In this document: positions 12,690 through 15,996 of the stretch, in pieces
Numbering within the stretch: the stretch's first letter is position 1
Layout of the letters: every line of letters starts with the position of its first letter
Assembly: GCA_900772625.1 (NCBI GenBank)
Contig: CAAHEQ010000030.1
Location: 1-15,996, forward strand
Direction of reading: 5' to 3'
DNA: 15,996 bases
Source: Alphaproteobacteria bacterium
GTDB lineage: Bacteria; Pseudomonadota; Alphaproteobacteria; CAAHEQ01; UBA3637
Notes under the pieces: model-generated
What the model saw: the letters and a program-made list of their open reading frames with translations, nothing else
Database searches by the model: none
What the model was told of the DNA's origin: nothing
Made by a program: the position numbers and the translations under genes

Positions 12690-15600
12690 ATGTTGAAAAA
12701 AGCTCTTTGCTATTTAGTCTGTTTGGGAATGCTTTGTGCCAATGGAAGAGCAATTGCTCAGACTCATCAAACGCATACCGTGCGCACAGGTTCGCCACGA
12801 ACAATTTCTGCGGCTCAAGTCCCGCAGATTTTCTATCAAACAGCAATAAGCGGAGATTTAGATCAGTTAAAAGCCTTAAAAAAGCAAGGCCTTAATTTAG
12901 AACAGGTAGACGCCAACGGCAATACTGCTCTGTGCTTAGCAATTATTCACAATAATCAATCTGCCTATAAAGCGTTAATCAAAGCGGGCGCATCAACAAG
13001 CTCGAAATGTGCAAAGTTGCTTTATTCCTATAGGCTCGAACCCACGTCACAGGATAAAATGATATATTTAAATGGTGGTTTAAGTGAAACACCCTATGGC
13101 GAAGTCGCAGCAATCACACCAACAGGCACTCCATTTTGGACGGCTGGCACAATGGTGTCGGCTGGCTTGATTGCTGTTGGTGCTGCGGGCGTAGCGTTGG
13201 CTTTGTCAGGTGGCGGTGGTGGCGGTGGTTCATCGGCAAGCACGCCTGTTATTCCAACCTCCCCTAATGACATCACAGCAGTTGAGGTCGCCTCTTGTTT
13301 AGGAGGTACTTGGGTGACAAACGGCGAAACGCAAGAATGTAAATGTCCCACAGGTAAATCCCTCATCAATGGTGTATGCGTTGAAACAAAGGAAAATTAT
13401 AACACAGTTTCCGTCACAAACGCAGGAGCAATGACTGTTGCCACCGAAGACGAAGCTTTAACGGCTGAATTGGGTGCAAGCGCCGTCAACAACGGGTCGA
13501 TTACAGGCTCGACAACGGGTAATACTTTGGTCGGCATTAAAGTCAACGGCTTTGGTGCAGGCGCAACCACTGGTACAATAACACCCGAGACAAACTTAAA
13601 TGCAAGCGCGGCCAGCAATGGCGTCAACAATGGCACAATTCATTTAACTCAAGGCTCCAGCGCGGGTGGAAAATTGTATGGTATTTTAGCCAAAGCGGGT
13701 GCGGTTGCCAGCAATGAAGCCTCGGGCAATATCACGCTTGACATTATCGGCAACGCTGCGGGTTATGGTATGTTCGGCGAATACGACAGTACAGGCCTTA
13801 AAAACAACGGCAAAATCAATTTGAACTTATCACAAAATGCTGAAAAAGGTTATGGCTTGTTTGCGCGGGACAGAAATCTTGTGAACAACGGCAATATTAC
13901 ACTGACCGTCAACAATCCAACAGACAGTCTAGCCTCTACAGGAGAAATTGCGGGTATGAAAGGCGTATCTTTGCAAAACAATGGCACGATCTCCCTCAAA
14001 CGTGGCGAGGCCGACAGTTCAACGGCAAATGCTTCCAATCATAACTTTTATGGTTTGTATTCCACAGATGAAGGCGACCCTACAAAAAAAGCCACCGTTG
14101 AAAACAATGGATCAATTTTAATCGATGTGACAAAAAATCCATACTATAATTATGGTATTTATGTCGCGGCACAAGCGCAAATCCTTAACAAAGGCCGTAT
14201 TGAAATTTTGGGTGATTTATCATCCACAGACAGAACAGGCTCTGAAGGCAAACCTTTGGGCGGCGCTTATGCTATCCGTTTCATCCGCAACTATGGCTCG
14301 ATTACAAACGAGGGCGTTATTGAAACGCGCCGTTATAACGAAACGACTCAGTCTTATGACAAGCTGGCAATCACAGGCAACGGCTATCTTGCTTTGTTGA
14401 CGGGTGAATATGGCTCTGTATATAATAAAGCAGACTTAAACCTTTACTTGGACAATAAAGTCGCCAGCGGAACAGAAGCCGTCTGGAGCATCAATGCGAT
14501 TGACTTGAACGGCCCTGACGCAAGCGGTAATGGTATTACAAACACGGCGAACATTATAATGGACGTCGGGACGGGCTCGATTACATCGGGCACAGCAACG
14601 GCTGTTCGTTCTATTTCAGCCTCTGTTTTAAACAACGGTAATGTCTATATGACTTCCAAAACAGACAACTTAAACTTGACGGCGTTGCAAATAGCAGACT
14701 ACAATGCAACCCTCACCAACGGTCAATATTCGATTATCAAAATCGATGGTTCGGGCAAGAATACAACACTGATTGGTATGTATGCACCAGAGCCCGACAT
14801 TAAAAAACCAGACATTCCACCCAGCATTAACAACGGTTCGATTTTCATCACGCACCGCTCATCAGGCTCGATGATTGGTATGCAAGGCGGCAGCAACACA
14901 ACCTCCAAAAACACAGGGACTATCCGACTGATTGCCGAACCTGACACGGACGAAGCGACAACAATTAACATCACGGGCACAGAGGCGATAAACTCAGGCA
15001 TCGTTGATATTTCGTTGCGCAAAGGATCGGGCTACAACAGCACAACAATCGGTGCGCGAAGCAATAACACAAATAATGTGACAATTACAGCTGAAGACAG
15101 AACGCAACGGCAACTCGGCACGATTATCGGCGCAATAAGCAACTCTGGCCGTATCACGATTAACGCTGACACCACGACAAAAAATGGCGAAACGATGCAA
15201 GCTAAGATCATCGGTCTGTCAGCATTTAACCCCACAAATGATGTCACAGGCATTATTGACATTAAGATGAATGGCGAAGGGCTGATTGTGGGAGCTGTGG
15301 GTCGTTCAGGCTTTGAAAATGCCGATGATACAGAGCCTCTCATTTACGACATGGATAACAAAGGTACAATCTCGATTAAAGCGACAAATACAACGCACGC
15401 CTCGTACGAGTTTGACAATTTGGAATCAGGCAAAACCTCTATTCCATTTGACGTCATCGGGATGATTACCAACTCGCGCGCAACCAACTATGGCACGATT
15501 TTATTGGACGTCAGCGGTGACGCTAAAGTCGCAGGTATGGTCGCTTATGATGGCGGTATTGCTATCAACCGAGGCTTAATCGAATTTAAAGGCAATGTGA

Positions 15601-15996
15601 ATAACTTTGTCGCTTTGGCGGCTATTGGTTCGCGCACAATCGAGCGCACAAAAGTCGAAGAAGATACTCAAACACAAGAGGGAACAGAGACTAAAACCAA
15701 AACGACCACGACGACAAAAACAACCCAGTATTCGACAGTATACAACTATGGCCGCATCAAAGTGAATGCAAATGAGTATTGGTCAAACCCAACCGACCTT
15801 GTGCAAACAAAGGACGGTGGTGAAATTGCCCAATTGGAAAAAGACAAAGCTAATCAAACGGTTGAAAAAACAGTCACAAAAGAGGTGACGAAAACAGACG
15901 CTGCTGGCAATACAAATACCACCACAACAACAAACACCTCCACAGATGACAGTGCGCGTGTTGTGGGAACAACATCAAATCTTAAAGTCTTGTCCA
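12690..15996 (+). CDS. Large secreted repeat protein with N-terminal ankyrin-like repeats, autotransporter-passenger type (incomplete at the window end)
   Basis: The frame is open from ATG 12690, with GAGG 5 bases upstream, to the window edge: 1102 codons and no stop. A signal peptide (1-23, AIA then Q) is followed by two ankyrin-like repeats (about 46-103; GDLDQLKALKKQGLNLEQVD, NGNTALCLAI). A Gly/Ala-rich hydrophobic segment (about 149-172) runs into seven Gly. A four-Cys module (203-230; CKCPTGKSLINGVC) follows. After about 240 come some 17 copies of an N-x-G-x-I/V-x-[ILV] motif (NNGSI, NNGTI, NYGRI), typical of beta-helical passengers of autotransporters and adhesins. Thr- and Lys-rich hydrophilic stretches occur after about 986 and 1049. 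A C-terminal beta-barrel would be expected beyond the window but cannot be seen. Adhesin function is inferred. It is divergent from the T4SS operon. Confidence 0.85.
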   Translation, partial: MLKKALCYLVCLGMLCANGRAIAQTHQTHTVRTGSPRTISAAQVPQIFYQTAISGDLDQLKALKKQGLNLEQVDANGNTALCLAIIHNNQSAYKALIKAGASTSSKCAKLLYSYRLEPTSQDKMIYLNGGLSETPYGEVAAITPTGTPFWTAGTMVSAGLIAVGAAGVALALSGGGGGGGSSASTPVIPTSPNDITAVEVASCLGGTWVTNGETQECKCPTGKSLINGVCVETKENYNTVSVTNAGAMTVATEDEALTAELGASAVNNGSITGSTTGNTLVGIKVNGFGAGATTGTITPETNLNASAASNGVNNGTIHLTQGSSAGGKLYGILAKAGAVASNEASGNITLDIIGNAAGYGMFGEYDSTGLKNNGKINLNLSQNAEKGYGLFARDRNLVNNGNITLTVNNPTDSLASTGEIAGMKGVSLQNNGTISLKRGEADSSTANASNHNFYGLYSTDEGDPTKKATVENNGSILIDVTKNPYYNYGIYVAAQAQILNKGRIEILGDLSSTDRTGSEGKPLGGAYAIRFIRNYGSITNEGVIETRRYNETTQSYDKLAITGNGYLALLTGEYGSVYNKADLNLYLDNKVASGTEAVWSINAIDLNGPDASGNGITNTANIIMDVGTGSITSGTATAVRSISASVLNNGNVYMTSKTDNLNLTALQIADYNATLTNGQYSIIKIDGSGKNTTLIGMYAPEPDIKKPDIPPSINNGSIFITHRSSGSMIGMQGGSNTTSKNTGTIRLIAEPDTDEATTINITGTEAINSGIVDISLRKGSGYNSTTIGARSNNTNNVTITAEDRTQRQLGTIIGAISNSGRITINADTTTKNGETMQAKIIGLSAFNPTNDVTGIIDIKMNGEGLIVGAVGRSGFENADDTEPLIYDMDNKGTISIKATNTTHASYEFDNLESGKTSIPFDVIGMITNSRATNYGTILLDVSGDAKVAGMVAYDGGIAINRGLIEFKGNVNNFVALAAIGSRTIERTKVEEDTQTQEGTETKTKTTTTTKTTQYSTVYNYGRIKVNANEYWSNPTDLVQTKDGGEIAQLEKDKANQTVEKTVTKEVTKTDAAGNTNTTTTTNTSTDDSARVVGTTSNLKVLS

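Noticed and set aside
13094..15343. Several minus-strand frames rich in Pro, Val, Ser and Ala opposite the large secreted protein
   Set aside because: They are antisense shadows of a continuous 1102-codon frame with signal peptide and repeats, and they have no ribosome binding sites or recognisable domains.

Overview
The window looks like the chromosome of an alphaproteobacterium of moderate to low GC, probably host-associated. The support is a tRNA-Tyr/tRNA-Gly pair next to rlmB, an arrangement I know from Alphaproteobacteria, and a SPOR domain of the alphaproteobacterial style on a secretion protein. The lineage is an inference; no rRNA or other taxonomic marker is present.

Layout. Positions 1-526 carry no convincing gene but hold three strong inverted repeats. 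tRNA-Gly(TCC) and tRNA-Tyr(GTA), both with encoded CCA, lie on the minus strand at 527-765. A compact divergent promoter region at about 808-860 reads leftward into the tRNAs and rightward into rlmB (914-1645). From 12474 down to 1642 the minus strand carries one gene string in the order virB7-like, virB8, virB9, virB10, virB11. This is the outer-membrane core, inner-membrane stalk and one ATPase of a type IV secretion system (T4SS). The VirB4, VirB6, VirD4 and pilin genes are not in the window. Its last stop codon overlaps the rlmB stop tail to tail. Divergently, from 12690 to the window edge, runs an incomplete gene for a very large secreted repeat protein of autotransporter type.

The most striking object is the VirB10 homologue. 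It has 2350 residues, where ordinary VirB10 proteins have about 400. Between its N-terminal membrane anchor and its C-terminal VirB10 domain lie about 90 copies of a 17-residue Gly/Asn/Asp-rich repeat. The architecture resembles Helicobacter CagY and, more loosely, Legionella DotG, but the repeat sequence is different. The repeats nearest the 3' end of the gene are the most uniform and include a near-identical 237-bp-period duplication, which suggests recent expansion. VirB9 is also unusual: it carries a C-terminal SPOR (peptidoglycan-binding) domain.

How the genes may work together (inference): VirB7, VirB9 and the C-terminal part of VirB10 would form the outer-membrane core. The repeats would span or extend the periplasmic or outer part of the channel, and the SPOR domain would tie the core to septal or denuded peptidoglycan. 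VirB8 and VirB11 would serve the inner membrane and cytoplasm. The divergent repeat protein is a candidate surface adhesin; a functional link to the secretion system rests only on adjacency.
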